NCBI GenBank assembly: GCA_046297495.1
Contig: JBKBIP010000047.1
Location: 1 to 30,200, forward strand
Reading direction: 5' to 3'
DNA length: 30,200 nucleotides
Source of the DNA: JBKBIP01 sp046297495
Lineage (GTDB): Bacteria; Planctomycetota; Planctomycetia; Gemmatales; Gemmataceae
Part shown: positions 7,750-15,875 of the stretch, one piece after another
Layout of the letters: the number at the start of each line of letters is the position of its first letter
How positions within the stretch are numbered: the stretch's first letter is position 1
Notes under the pieces: model-generated
The model's input: the letters and a program-made list of their open reading frames with translations, nothing else
The model's database searches: none
What the model was told of the DNA's origin: nothing
Translations under genes and position numbers: made by a program

Positions 7750-10332
7750 TCATTCATAGGCAATCGCCTCCGTGATGCGCAAGCGGGCGGTGTGCAGTGC
7801 GGGGCCTAAGCCGGCCAGCGTGGCAGCCACCAGCGACAGCGCCACGATCACCAGCACTTCCAGCCACGGCAGGCGCATGGGGAATAGAAAGCCTGATTCC
7901 TCCAAGATAATGACGCGCACGACATACCATTCCAACGGGATGCCGGCGATCAGGCCGATGGTGGTTCCCAACAATCCCATCAAGGCCGCCTCCGCCAGCA
8001 CGGAGCCGATGAGCTGACCTTGGCTGGCCCCCACGGCGCGCAGCAACCCCAGTTCCCGTTGGCGCTGGAGGACGGAGATCAGTAACGCCGTCACCACCCC
8101 TAACGCCGCCACCAGTCCGATGACGATTTCCTGCACATAAGCGATGCTAAAGATACGTCGCAACAGCTGGCGGATGCTGTCGTGGACTTGCTGGCGCGTG
8201 GTGACGTACATCCCCTGACCGGCGCACCAGGCTTGCACGTCGGCACGCATGGCTTCCGCGTCGTGCCCCGGCTCGGCGTAGAGGTCGAAGACATCGACCA
8301 AAGCATCGTCAAACACCGCCTGATAGGTCGTCCAATCCACGATGACGGCGCCGCGGTTCCAGGAGTAATCTTCAATGGCGCCGACGACGCGCAACGGCGC
8401 CGGTCCGCGCGGGCCAGCTAACTCGATGGTGTCGCCAACCTCGACCTGGTGCAGCACGGCGAAGTTGTGGGAAATCAACACCGTCCCCGGTTCGGTCAGC
8501 CGTTCGTATAGGTGCAGATCGGGCACGTCCAGGGCACGGCGGCGATTGATGGCGCAGTATTGCTCCATCGGAAACGCCGTTAGGAACACCAGGGTGTCTC
8601 GAAAATCGGGTTTGCGGAAGCGAATGGGGAGGACCTCGGCCACGCCGGGAATATCGGCCAAGCGCTGCCCCACCTCTTCAGGGACGGCGACATTCTGGCC
8701 GCCGCTGCCGAGCGGGCCGCCGCAAGTGACATACAAGTCAGCGGTGACGGTTTGCTCGATCCAGCGCATGAGCGGCGCTTCGTTGCTGAGGGTCACGCCC
8801 GCGGTCTGCACGAACATGGCCACGGTGGCGGCCCAGGCGGCGATCACCAACCCGGTCCGCGCCCGGGAGCGGACGAGGTTATCCAGTGCCAACCGCCCTT
8901 CGATGGTGAACCAACGCCGGCCGATGGGCTGCAATAGGCTTGTCAACACGACGGCGAGCTGAGGCGTCAGCAGCAGAAACCCTACCAGCGCCAACACCAT
9001 GCCACCGTAAGCCCCCCAGCGCGGCGGCAACTGCCCACGCAGCCAGATGCCAGCCAAGCCCACGCTTATGAGCAAGCCGCTGGCCCCGATTTGCGCCAGG
9101 CGATATGTCCAGTTATGAGAGCCGGGAGCGCGGCGGACGGCGTCAGCCGGTTCATCGGCGGCCGCTCGCAACGCCGGCACCAGCGACGCCAGCAGCGCGA
9201 CCGAAAGCCCCGCGCCGGCTGCCAATGCAAAGTCATATGCCGTCAGTCGCATCTCGGAACCGTGCAAGACCACAAGCACATCGCTGAGGGTTTGCTGGAT
9301 TGGCCCCAGCGCCACATACGCCAAGCCAGCGCCGATGGGCAGGCCGATCATGGCCCCCACCAGACCCAACAGCACGGCTTCCCCAGCGAATAGCGAGGCG
9401 ATTTGCGCGCGGGTCGCTCCCAGCGATCTTAATATGCCAATATCATGCCGACGTTCCGTCACACTGACGGACAGGGCGTTGTAAACGAGGAACAAGCCAA
9501 CCACCAAGGCGCCGGCTCCGCACAGGGAGAAGCCGATTTGCAAACCGGCAAGCACTTCCTGCATGGCCAACCCCTGTTCCTCCGGGGTCTGCACGCGGGC
9601 TTGGCCAGCCACGCGACTAGCCACGGCGCGGCGCGTGGCTTCGCAGTCAGCGCCCGGTTCCAGGAACAAGTCCAGCCGCGTGACGATGTCGGCGGACTGG
9701 CCCAGCAGCCGCGCCGCGTCCTCCAGGTCCATGACCAGCATCCGCTGGATCAGTTGTGCCGCTGGGCCATCGGCGGCCACGGTCCCCAACTGCGTCAGCT
9801 CGCGCGGCTGACCGGCGGATAGCACGCGGATCGATCCTGGAAGCTCCGCCGCTAAGTCTTGACCAACGAGCGCCGGCGGTTTGTGGGGCAGCAGCAAGGC
9901 AAGCGGGTTGGTCAGAGTCAGCCGGACGTTCCAAGGATTGTCCGCCAGCGCGGCGGCAGGTGGTTGCTGCTGTCCATAGCGGCTAATGTGCTCACGCAAG
10001 GCCACTCCCCAAATCAGCACCGATTCCCCCGCCCGATCCGCGCGGGGAACGCGCCCGATCAAGACCGGCTCCACGGCCCGAATGCCAGGGATGTCGCGCA
10101 ACCGACCGGCCAACTCCGGGCTGACGCCGGCATCGCCATTCCCCACCGATAGCTCGGCCAACCCCGCTAACGGGCTGACCGCCTCCTCGGTGGCCAAGGC
10201 CATGCTCTGGTGCAAGGCTTGGGTCGCCACCATCGTGGCTACCCCCAGCGCGATACTGGCCGCCACCAGCAACGCCCGCGACCAGCGCTGCCGCAGATAA
10301 CGACCCGTCAATGTTCGATACAACGATAGCAT
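7750..10332 (-). CDS. ABC transporter permease, MacB/FtsX type, two FtsX domains
   Basis: This 860-residue inner-membrane permease has a first hydrophobic helix at about residues 20-39 and then a large periplasmic MacB-like domain (about 40-265). A first FtsX unit follows, with the typical SVTERRHDIGILRSLGATR coupling sequence near 290-308 and membrane helices to about 390. More helices lie at about 415-512, then a second periplasmic domain. A second FtsX unit ends the protein, with LQRQRELGLLRAVGAS and three C-terminal helices. This layout fits transporters that extract or export lipids, lipoproteins or peptides; the substrate is not evident. The ATPase gene lies upstream on the same strand with a 169-base gap. 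The ribosome binding site is weak, but MLSLYRTLTGRYLRQRWSRA is a typical family start. Confidence 0.92.
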   Translation of the reverse strand: MLSLYRTLTGRYLRQRWSRALLVAASIALGVATMVATQALHQSMALATEEAVSPLAGLAELSVGNGDAGVSPELAGRLRDIPGIRAVEPVLIGRVPRADRAGESVLIWGVALREHISRYGQQQPPAAALADNPWNVRLTLTNPLALLLPHKPPALVGQDLAAELPGSIRVLSAGQPRELTQLGTVAADGPAAQLIQRMLVMDLEDAARLLGQSADIVTRLDLFLEPGADCEATRRAVASRVAGQARVQTPEEQGLAMQEVLAGLQIGFSLCGAGALVVGLFLVYNALSVSVTERRHDIGILRSLGATRAQIASLFAGEAVLLGLVGAMIGLPIGAGLAYVALGPIQQTLSDVLVVLHGSEMRLTAYDFALAAGAGLSVALLASLVPALRAAADEPADAVRRAPGSHNWTYRLAQIGASGLLISVGLAGIWLRGQLPPRWGAYGGMVLALVGFLLLTPQLAVVLTSLLQPIGRRWFTIEGRLALDNLVRSRARTGLVIAAWAATVAMFVQTAGVTLSNEAPLMRWIEQTVTADLYVTCGGPLGSGGQNVAVPEEVGQRLADIPGVAEVLPIRFRKPDFRDTLVFLTAFPMEQYCAINRRRALDVPDLHLYERLTEPGTVLISHNFAVLHQVEVGDTIELAGPRGPAPLRVVGAIEDYSWNRGAVIVDWTTYQAVFDDALVDVFDLYAEPGHDAEAMRADVQAWCAGQGMYVTTRQQVHDSIRQLLRRIFSIAYVQEIVIGLVAALGVVTALLISVLQRQRELGLLRAVGASQGQLIGSVLAEAALMGLLGTTIGLIAGIPLEWYVVRVIILEESGFLFPMRLPWLEVLVIVALSLVAATLAGLGPALHTARLRITEAIAYE

Positions 10333-10501
10333 GGAACGCCTGAAAGAAAGAATAAGTCACGACGGCACACGGATGGATATATTACGTGGGCAAACAACGT
10401 CCCCATTTCATCAGAGATGATTATCGTTTTGCGCTCGCGCTCATCCCACGCACGACCAGCCATCCATCATCTTCAATTGGGAAATTCGTTTTCGGCGGTT
10501 C
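10333..10501 (-). other. Gap between ATPase and permease genes
   Basis: These 169 bases lie between co-directional partner genes, longer than usual for a coupled ABC operon. The sequence is AT-richer than its neighbours. No reading frame here looks real, and no hairpin with long arms is seen. A separate promoter for the permease is possible but unproven. Confidence 0.4.
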
Positions 10502-11233
10502 CTAGACATTTTGGATCATCGCGATCCTCTCCGCGGCACGCGCCGTCATCTCCTCCGATTCAATCCGGCCATCGCGGATGCGGACGATGCGGGCGGCGTG
10601 GTGGGCGGCGGCGGAGTCGTGAGTCACCATGATGACGGTGCGTTGGCCGGCTAAGGGGAGGCTGCGCAGCAGAGTCAGGATGTCCTTGCTGCTGGCCGAA
10701 TCGAGGTTGCCGGTCGGTTCGTCGCACAGCACTACTTCCGGCTCAATCACCAGGGCGCGGGCGATGGCCACGCGCTGCATCTCGCCGCCGGAGAGTTCCT
10801 CGGGAAAATGCTCGGCCCGATCGAACAGGCCGACCATCTCCAAAGCCGCCAGCGACGCTCCCAGCGCCTTGCTCCGCCCCTGTCCCGCCAGCAACAGCGG
10901 CAAGGTCACGTTCTCGACGGCGGTGAGAGTGGGGAGCAGATTGAAGAATTGAAACACGAAGCCGATGCGATGGCGGCGCAACATGGTCCGTTCGCGGTCG
11001 GACATGCTTTGCAAGTCTCGGCCATGAAAGAACGCCTTGCCGCTGGTCGGCGTGTCGAGCGCGCCGAGCAAGTGCAGCAGCGTCGATTTCCCCGACCCGC
11101 TCGGCCCCATGATGGACACGAACTCGCCGGCGGCCACTTGCAAGCTCACCCCTCGCACCGCCTGCACGACGCGCCGGCCTTGCTGATATACTTTGGTCAC
11201 ATCCTGCAATTCGTATTCCACGCCGTTAGGCAT
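10502..11233 (-). CDS. ABC transporter ATP-binding protein, LolD/MacB type
   Basis: This 243-residue cytoplasmic ATPase has Walker A GPSGSGKST (43-51), a Q-loop near FQFFNLLP (about 94-101), signature LSGGEMQR (147-154), Walker B VVLCDEP (167-173) and the switch His205. The sequence VFQFFNLLPTLTAVENV is characteristic of the LolD/MacB/FtsE-like group that works with FtsX-fold permeases, which fits the next gene downstream. A GGAGG about 10 bases upstream supports the start. The C-terminal 20 residues (SEEMTARAAERIAMIQNV) are an extension past the core fold. The protein probably drives conformational work on periplasmic partners rather than classical import. Confidence 0.93.
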   Translation of the reverse strand: MPNGVEYELQDVTKVYQQGRRVVQAVRGVSLQVAAGEFVSIMGPSGSGKSTLLHLLGALDTPTSGKAFFHGRDLQSMSDRERTMLRRHRIGFVFQFFNLLPTLTAVENVTLPLLLAGQGRSKALGASLAALEMVGLFDRAEHFPEELSGGEMQRVAIARALVIEPEVVLCDEPTGNLDSASSKDILTLLRSLPLAGQRTVIMVTHDSAAAHHAARIVRIRDGRIESEEMTARAAERIAMIQNV

Positions 11234-11383
11234 CGCGTGTCATCCTCCATAGTCGGCCAACGCGGTTGGGTTGGGATGGGATGGATCATTGCTGACCATC
11301 TGGCATTCATCGATTCGCACGCGCTGCCGACTCTCTGCACGAACCGATTCAACCAGGGAAAATGATACAACGCAACTACCCCC

Positions 11384-13057
11384 CTACCGGCGCGTAAGTT
11401 TCCGGTACTTAATCCGATGCGGCTGATCCGCTTCGACGCCGAGACGTTGGCGGCGTTGGGCCTCATAGACCTGGTAGTTCCCTTCGCACCAGACGGTTTT
11501 GCTGTCCCCTTCAAAGGCGAGGATGTGCGTGGCGACGCGGTCGAGGAACCAGCGGTCGTGGCTGATGACCACGGCACAGCCGCCGAAGTTGAGCAATGCT
11601 TCCTCCAGGGCACGCAAGGTATCCACATCCAGATCGTTGGTCGGTTCGTCGAGCAACAGCAGGTTGCCGCCGCGGCGCAGCAGCTTGGCCAGGTGGACGC
11701 GGTTGCGCTCGCCGCCGGACAGTTCGGCGACCTTGCGCTGTTGGTCCGGCCCCTTGAAGTTGAAACGGGCCACGTAGCCGCGCGAGGCCACTTTGCGATG
11801 GCTCAACAGAATGGTGTCCGTGCCGCCGGTGATCTCCTCGAACACCGTCTTGCTGCCGTCGAGGGTGTCGCGGTTCTGATCGACATACGCCGGCACCACT
11901 GTTTCGCCGATGCGCAACGTGCCGCCATCGGGCTTCTCCTGACCGACAATCATGCGAAAGAGCGTCGTCTTGCCGGCGCCGTTCGGCCCAATGACGCCAA
12001 CGATACCACCGCGCGGCAGGTCGAAGTTCAAATCCTCCATCAGCAGATTGTCACCATAGCCTTTGCGGACCTGCTCGGCGCGTACCACCAAGTCGCCCAG
12101 GTGTGGGCCGGGCGGGATTTGCAAGACCAGCTCATCTTCTCGTTCTTCGTATTCCTGGCTCGCTAATTTTTCATACATGCCGAGGCGGGCCTTGTTTTTC
12201 GCCACCCGCGCTCGGGGCGCCATGCGTGCCCATTCCAGCTCGCGGGCCAAAGCCTTTCGGCGGGCGGATTCGGCTTTTTCTTCCTTCTCCAGCCGTTGTT
12301 TCTTTTGTTCGAGCCAGGAGGAATAATTCCCTTTCCAGGGAATCCCTTGACCGCGATCCAGTTCGAGAATCCATTGGGCCACGTTGTCCAAGAAGTAGCG
12401 ATCATGCGTCACGGCGACGACGGTGCCGGGATACTCTTGCAAGTGCCGCTCCAGCCAGGCGACCGATTCGGCGTCGAGATGGTTGGTCGGCTCGTCGAGC
12501 AGCAGCAGATCGGGGCGCTGCAACAGCACCTTGCACAACGCCACGCGCCGCCGTTCGCCGCCGGAGAGCGTAGACACCTTGGCATCACCGGGCGGCAGCC
12601 GCATCGCCTCCATGGCGATCTCCAGCTGCCGATCCAGCTCCCAGGCGTTGACCGCCTCGATGGCGTCCTGCACCCGGCTCATCGCCTCCATGATCTTATC
12701 CATGTCATTGGGATCGCACTCGGCCAGTTTGTTCCCCAGCTCCTCATGTTGTCGCAACAAGGCGCGGGTGTCGGCCACGGCTTCCTCAATGTTCCCCATC
12801 ACGTCTTTGTCTTCGTTCAAACGCGGCTCCTGCGGCACGTGGCCGACGCTGAAGCCGGCGCTGAGCCGGGCCGTGCCGAGAAAGTCCGTGTCCTCCAACG
12901 CCATGACGCGCAACAGCGAGCTTTTGCCGGCACCGTTGCTACCAATGACGCCAATCTTGGCCCCTGGATAAAACGCCAGCCAGATATTTTTCAAGACCTC
13001 CCGTTTGCCGTAGGCCTTGTTGAGATTTTCGATGGTGAAGATGTACTGTTCACCCAT
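11384..13057 (-). CDS. ettA: Energy-dependent translational throttle protein EttA (ABC-F)
   Basis: This 557-residue protein has two ABC ATPase domains in one chain and no membrane span, the ABC-F plan. The first domain has Walker A GSNGAGKSS (39-47), LSGGE (164-168) and LLLLDEP (184-190). The linker carries the EttA-type sequence ELEWARMAPRARVAKNKARL (273-292). The second domain has GPNGAGKTT (357-365), LSGGE (446-450) and LLLLDEP (466-472). Length and linker match EttA, which binds the ribosomal E site and gates the first peptide bond according to ATP/ADP level. A GGAGG sits about 10 bases before the ATG. A TACAAT at 13110-13115 (minus strand) could be the -10 of its promoter. It is followed by the ABC exporter ATPase gene after 150 bases, probably as a separate unit. 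Confidence 0.93.
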   Translation of the reverse strand: MGEQYIFTIENLNKAYGKREVLKNIWLAFYPGAKIGVIGSNGAGKSSLLRVMALEDTDFLGTARLSAGFSVGHVPQEPRLNEDKDVMGNIEEAVADTRALLRQHEELGNKLAECDPNDMDKIMEAMSRVQDAIEAVNAWELDRQLEIAMEAMRLPPGDAKVSTLSGGERRRVALCKVLLQRPDLLLLDEPTNHLDAESVAWLERHLQEYPGTVVAVTHDRYFLDNVAQWILELDRGQGIPWKGNYSSWLEQKKQRLEKEEKAESARRKALARELEWARMAPRARVAKNKARLGMYEKLASQEYEEREDELVLQIPPGPHLGDLVVRAEQVRKGYGDNLLMEDLNFDLPRGGIVGVIGPNGAGKTTLFRMIVGQEKPDGGTLRIGETVVPAYVDQNRDTLDGSKTVFEEITGGTDTILLSHRKVASRGYVARFNFKGPDQQRKVAELSGGERNRVHLAKLLRRGGNLLLLDEPTNDLDVDTLRALEEALLNFGGCAVVISHDRWFLDRVATHILAFEGDSKTVWCEGNYQVYEAQRRQRLGVEADQPHRIKYRKLTRR

Positions 13058-13109
13058 GAAGCCACGGCCTCCGCTATGTAAGAGTCAAGTGTAAGTGGAC
13101 ACGGATATT

Positions 13110-13115
13110 ATTGTA
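13110..13115 (-). promoter_or_regulatory. Possible -10 element for ettA
   Basis: TACAAT reads on the minus strand (plus-strand ATTGTA) 52 bases before the ettA start. The matching -35 position (about 13133-13138) is only a weak match (CTGATT). Confidence 0.3.
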
Positions 13116-13164
13116 GCGAACGAAGAGTGGGGAATCAGGGGGGATCGTTTAGCGGGCGCGCCGC

Positions 13165-13263
13165 GAGGGAAAAAGGGGACGCGACTCGTATTTGCTTGAC
13201 GGAGAGCGGCTCGTGGCGGCATCTGACAGCCAGCGAATACGAGTCGCGTCCCCTTTTTCCCTC
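13165..13263. repeat. Palindromic repeat family 1, copy 1
   Basis: The arms of 28 bases (13165-13192 and 13236-13263) are perfect complements, built around GGGGACGCGACTCGTATT. The loop of 43 bases begins TGCTTGACGGAG and contains TCGTGGCG. A second copy at 22065-22171 shares both arms and loop start. This resembles REP-type extragenic palindromes, which in other bacteria are mobilised by REP-associated (RAYT/IS200-like) transposases. No such gene is in the window. Confidence 0.85.
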
Positions 13264-13293
13264 CCCCTTCCCCTTTGGAAAAGGAGGAGGGGG
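13263..13293. repeat. Pyrimidine/purine hairpin next to repeat copy 1
   Basis: CCCCCTTCCCCTTT pairs with AAAGGAGGAGGGGG, with one mismatch and one G-T pair, around a very short loop. It directly abuts the right arm of the palindrome. It may be part of a composite element or a terminator. Confidence 0.4.
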
Positions 13294-13555
13294 CTTGCCG
13301 GATAGTTTCTTACACCAACGTTGAGGATTGGTGGGATTGCCGAACCTGTTCCGAGGATTTTCGGGAAGAGTTTGATTGGAAACTCGAATTTTCCGAGTAA
13401 TCCAAGTACAATAATCTCTTAAATTGATGAACGAGCCACTGGAAGCACGGCCGCGGGATATTGAAATTCGAACGATCTGTTTGCGATGTTTTCGGTGAAC
13501 TTTTGCCATCCAAACCCCGGCCCCTGGCTGGGGCAAATGCTTCTCACTCTTATTC

Positions 13556-13571
13556 AGGAGGCCTTCCCTTG
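13556..13571 (+). promoter_or_regulatory. Shine-Dalgarno setting a TTG start
   Basis: AGGAGG at 13556-13561, then 7 bases, then TTG at 13569. Longer readings of this frame start without such a site and would bury the Tat motif inside the protein. Confidence 0.75.
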
Positions 13572-14867
13572 GACGCACGCCAATCGCATCCGCCCGCCAC
13601 GAGTCGCCGGGATTTCTTGAAGACGTCCGCCATTGTGGGCACGGGCTTGGCCGCTTTTGGGGCGGTGCCACAGGTCCATGCCGGGGGCAGCGACGTGTTG
13701 CGCATCGGGCTGATCGGCTGCGGCGGGCGCGGTACCGGAGCGGCAGCGCAGGCGCTAAACGCCGACCCCAACACCCGACTGACGGCCTTGGGGGATGCGT
13801 TCGCCGACCGGCTGGAGAAATGCTTGAGCGGTTTGCAGGGGGACGCTGACTTGAGCGGGCGCGTCGAGGTGCCGCCGGAACGCCGCTTCGTCGGCTTCGA
13901 TGCCTATAAACAGGTCATCGACAGCGGCGTCGATGTGGTGCTGCTGGCCGAGCCGCCCCATTTTCGACCGGCCCACCTCGAATATGCCGTCGCCCAGAAC
14001 AAGCACGTCTTCGCCGAGAAGCCGGTGGCCGTCGATGGCCCTGGCGTACGCCGCGTGCTGGCCACCTGCGCCGAGGCCAAGAAGAAAGGGCTATCCATTG
14101 TCTCCGGTTTGTGCTGGCGCTATCACCAAGGCATGCGCCAGACGATGCAGCAGGTTCACGAAGGGGCCATCGGCGACATCGCGGCTATCCAGTGCAACTA
14201 CCTCACCGGCTATCTCTGGCACCGCGATCGGCTGCCGGGCATGACCGACATGGAATGGCAAATGCGCAACTGGCTGTATTTCACCTGGTTGTCCGGCGAT
14301 TTCAACGTCGAGCAGCACGTCCACAGCCTGGACAAAGCCGCCTGGGCCATGAAGGACGAATACCCCGTGAAAGCCATCGGCTTGGGGGGACGGCAAGTCC
14401 GCACCGACGCCAAGTATGGCCACATTTTTGATCATCATAGCGTGGTGTATGAATACGCGAATGGCGTCAAGTGCTTCGCTCACTGCCGGCAGCAAGACGG
14501 CTGCGCCAAGGACGTGATGGATTACATCATCGGCACCGAAGGGACCTGCGAAACCATCCGCTACACCATCACCGGCAAGAACCCGTGGAAGGCCGAGCGT
14601 GCCAGCCAACGCGACAACATGTATCAGCGCGAGCACAACGAGTTGTTCGCCAGCATCCGCCATGGCAAGCCGATCAACAACGGCGACTACATGACGAAAA
14701 GCTCGCTGATGGCCATCATGGGGCGCATGGCGACCTACACCGGCCAAGTCATCACCTGGGACATGGCCCTGAATTCTCAGGAAGACCTAACCCCGCCGCG
14801 TTACGATTGGAACGTCGAGCTGCCCATGCCGCCAGTCGCCAGGCCGGGGATCACAAAGTTTGTGTGA
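13569..14867 (+). CDS. Tat-exported Gfo/Idh/MocA family oxidoreductase
   Basis: This 432-residue NAD(P)-dependent sugar oxidoreductase-like protein is probably periplasmic. I place the start at TTG 13569 because AGGAGG (13556-13561) lies exactly 7 bases before it. The result is a standard twin-arginine signal, SRRDFLK at residues 12-18 followed by a hydrophobic stretch ending VHAGG. The Rossmann nucleotide-binding loop GLIGCGGRG is near 47-55. The family Glu-Lys-Pro motif is at 150-152 (AEKPVAVDGPG). The C-terminal half has the alpha/beta dimerisation domain with HVHSLDKAAW. Large sets of Tat-exported Gfo/Idh/MocA paralogues are typical of planctomycetes and are linked to polysaccharide breakdown; the substrate is unknown. 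A long hairpin follows the stop. Confidence 0.9.
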   Translation: MDARQSHPPATSRRDFLKTSAIVGTGLAAFGAVPQVHAGGSDVLRIGLIGCGGRGTGAAAQALNADPNTRLTALGDAFADRLEKCLSGLQGDADLSGRVEVPPERRFVGFDAYKQVIDSGVDVVLLAEPPHFRPAHLEYAVAQNKHVFAEKPVAVDGPGVRRVLATCAEAKKKGLSIVSGLCWRYHQGMRQTMQQVHEGAIGDIAAIQCNYLTGYLWHRDRLPGMTDMEWQMRNWLYFTWLSGDFNVEQHVHSLDKAAWAMKDEYPVKAIGLGGRQVRTDAKYGHIFDHHSVVYEYANGVKCFAHCRQQDGCAKDVMDYIIGTEGTCETIRYTITGKNPWKAERASQRDNMYQREHNELFASIRHGKPINNGDYMTKSSLMAIMGRMATYTGQVITWDMALNSQEDLTPPRYDWNVELPMPPVARPGITKFV

Positions 14868-14890
14868 GGTAAAGACTGGCTACTTCGTCG

Positions 14891-14944
14891 GGCGGGTTGG
14901 TTTCGCGCATCCGCGCCTCGGGCGCGGCGCCAAACCAACCCGCC
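14891..14944. terminator. Nested hairpin between convergent genes
   Basis: The outer stem is a perfect 13 bp (GGCGGGTTGGTTT at 14891-14903 with its complement at 14932-14944). Inside is a 7-bp stem CCGCGCC/GGCGCGG (14911-14917 and 14921-14927) with a TCG loop. The structure sits between the ends of the Gfo/Idh/MocA gene (plus) and the anti-sigma gene (minus), so a bidirectional terminator is the simplest role. It may also be a copy of a dispersed palindrome. Confidence 0.6.
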
Positions 14945-14956
14945 GTTCCATCTGGA

Positions 14957-15196
14957 TTATCTCCCTTCTTCTCGCAACGCCTCCAGCGCGGCTTGCAGGC
15001 GTTGCAAGAGTCGCGGCGGCGGAGCGGCGCAGGGGAGTTTCCGGGTCAATTGAATGGTGATGCGATAGGTTTGCACGTAAGTGACACAATGACGGCATAT
15101 GCGCAGATGCTCCTCGACGTAATGCACACGCTCGGGAGGCAGCTCGCCGTCGATGAAATCGATGAGCAGATCAATCAATTCCTGACAAGTCATCAT
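14957..15196 (-). CDS. Short zinc-finger anti-sigma factor (ZAS type)
   Basis: This 79-residue protein starts MMTCQELIDLLIDFIDGELP and carries the zinc-binding anti-sigma pattern His-x3-Cys-x2-Cys (HLRICRHC). Such proteins hold an ECF sigma factor inactive. There is no transmembrane segment, so this one should be cytoplasmic and may respond to redox or zinc state through its Cys/His cluster; the signal is inferred. Its start overlaps the stop of the sigma gene as ATGA (15193-15196), with GGAGGT just upstream inside the sigma gene. This indicates translational coupling and balanced production. A basic, Leu-rich C-terminal helix ends the protein. Confidence 0.87.
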   Translation of the reverse strand: MMTCQELIDLLIDFIDGELPPERVHYVEEHLRICRHCVTYVQTYRITIQLTRKLPCAAPPPRLLQRLQAALEALREEGR

Positions 15197-15783
15197 GCGG
15201 TCACCTCCTCGAAGTGCGGCGCCAGGGCATGCCGCATGAGCAAGCGGGCGCGGTGGAGCCGGCTCTTGACCGCTGGCACGGTCAAATCCAACAGCGCGGC
15301 AACCTCGGCGTTCGGCAGCCCTTCGACATCCGCCAGCACGAAGACATCACGGTAGATTTCAGGCAATCGGCGAATGGCCGCTTCGATCAAATCATGCGTT
15401 TCGCGGTTCAACGCTTGTTCGTCGGGGGGCACCGACCACGGTTGCACGGCGGCCACCTGTCGCCCGTCCATGCCCGTGCCGCTTTGGAGCAGGTCGTTCA
15501 GCGGTTCGGCTCCGTGGTGTTTCTCACGCGTGGCCCGCTTGTGGCGATGGGCCAAGGCGGCGTTGACCGTGACGCGGTGCAACCAGGTGGACAACGCCGC
15601 TTCGCCGCGAAACGTATCCAACTTGCGAACTACTTGCAGCAGCACGTCCTGCGTGACATCCTCGGCATCGGCCTCGTTGTCGAGCATGCGCAGCGCCAAC
15701 GAATAAACACGCGGCGCGTAGTCGTGAAAGACTTGCTCCGGAGTTAGCGCTGGCGTCGATGGTTCGTGTCGTGGTTCCGTCAT
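15193..15783 (-). CDS. ECF RNA polymerase sigma factor
   Basis: This is a 196-residue sigma-70 family factor of the extracytoplasmic-function class. Region 2 spans about residues 17-82 (HDYAPRVYSLALRML, then DAEDVTQDVLLQ and STWLHRVTVNAALAH). Region 4 spans about 131-183 (LPEIYRDVFVLADVEGLPNA and VPAVKSRLHRARLLMRHAL). Region 3 is absent, as expected. The linker of about 45 residues is long and polar. The frame is open far upstream, but the ATG at 15783 with GGAAG nearby gives the usual family length. It is coupled to its anti-sigma factor. No clear ECF-type promoter was found just upstream, so autoregulation cannot be shown. Confidence 0.9.
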   Translation of the reverse strand: MTEPRHEPSTPALTPEQVFHDYAPRVYSLALRMLDNEADAEDVTQDVLLQVVRKLDTFRGEAALSTWLHRVTVNAALAHRHKRATREKHHGAEPLNDLLQSGTGMDGRQVAAVQPWSVPPDEQALNRETHDLIEAAIRRLPEIYRDVFVLADVEGLPNAEVAALLDLTVPAVKSRLHRARLLMRHALAPHFEEVTA

Positions 15784-15875
15784 CCAAACTTCCAAGGGTG
15801 AAGCAACGAGCCTACCGCTCTCTTTGTATTCTATGCGCAATCGAAGACAGACGCGAAATATACGGTTTTTTCCTT

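Larger units (their letters stand above)
13058..13568. other. 511-base divergent intergenic region
   Basis: This region lies between ettA (minus) and the Gfo/Idh/MocA gene (plus). It holds a possible ettA -10 element (13110-13115, minus), palindromic repeat copy 1 (13165-13263), and an adjoining pyrimidine/purine hairpin (13263-13293). The following stretch to 13555 has lower GC content. The frame of the downstream gene stays open back to 13461, but no ribosome binding site supports a start there. Confidence 0.55.

Noticed and set aside
13165..13263. A CRISPR array or tRNA-like element at the repeat copies
   Set aside because: There are only two widely separated copies, each an inverted repeat, with no regular spacers and no cas genes. 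The fold is a simple long hairpin.
13135..13671. A frame through palindrome copy 1 sharing a peptide (SVKQIRVASPF) with a frame through copy 2 at 21835-22371
   Set aside because: The shared peptide is only the translation of the common DNA palindrome. It is evidence for the repeat, not for a protein family.
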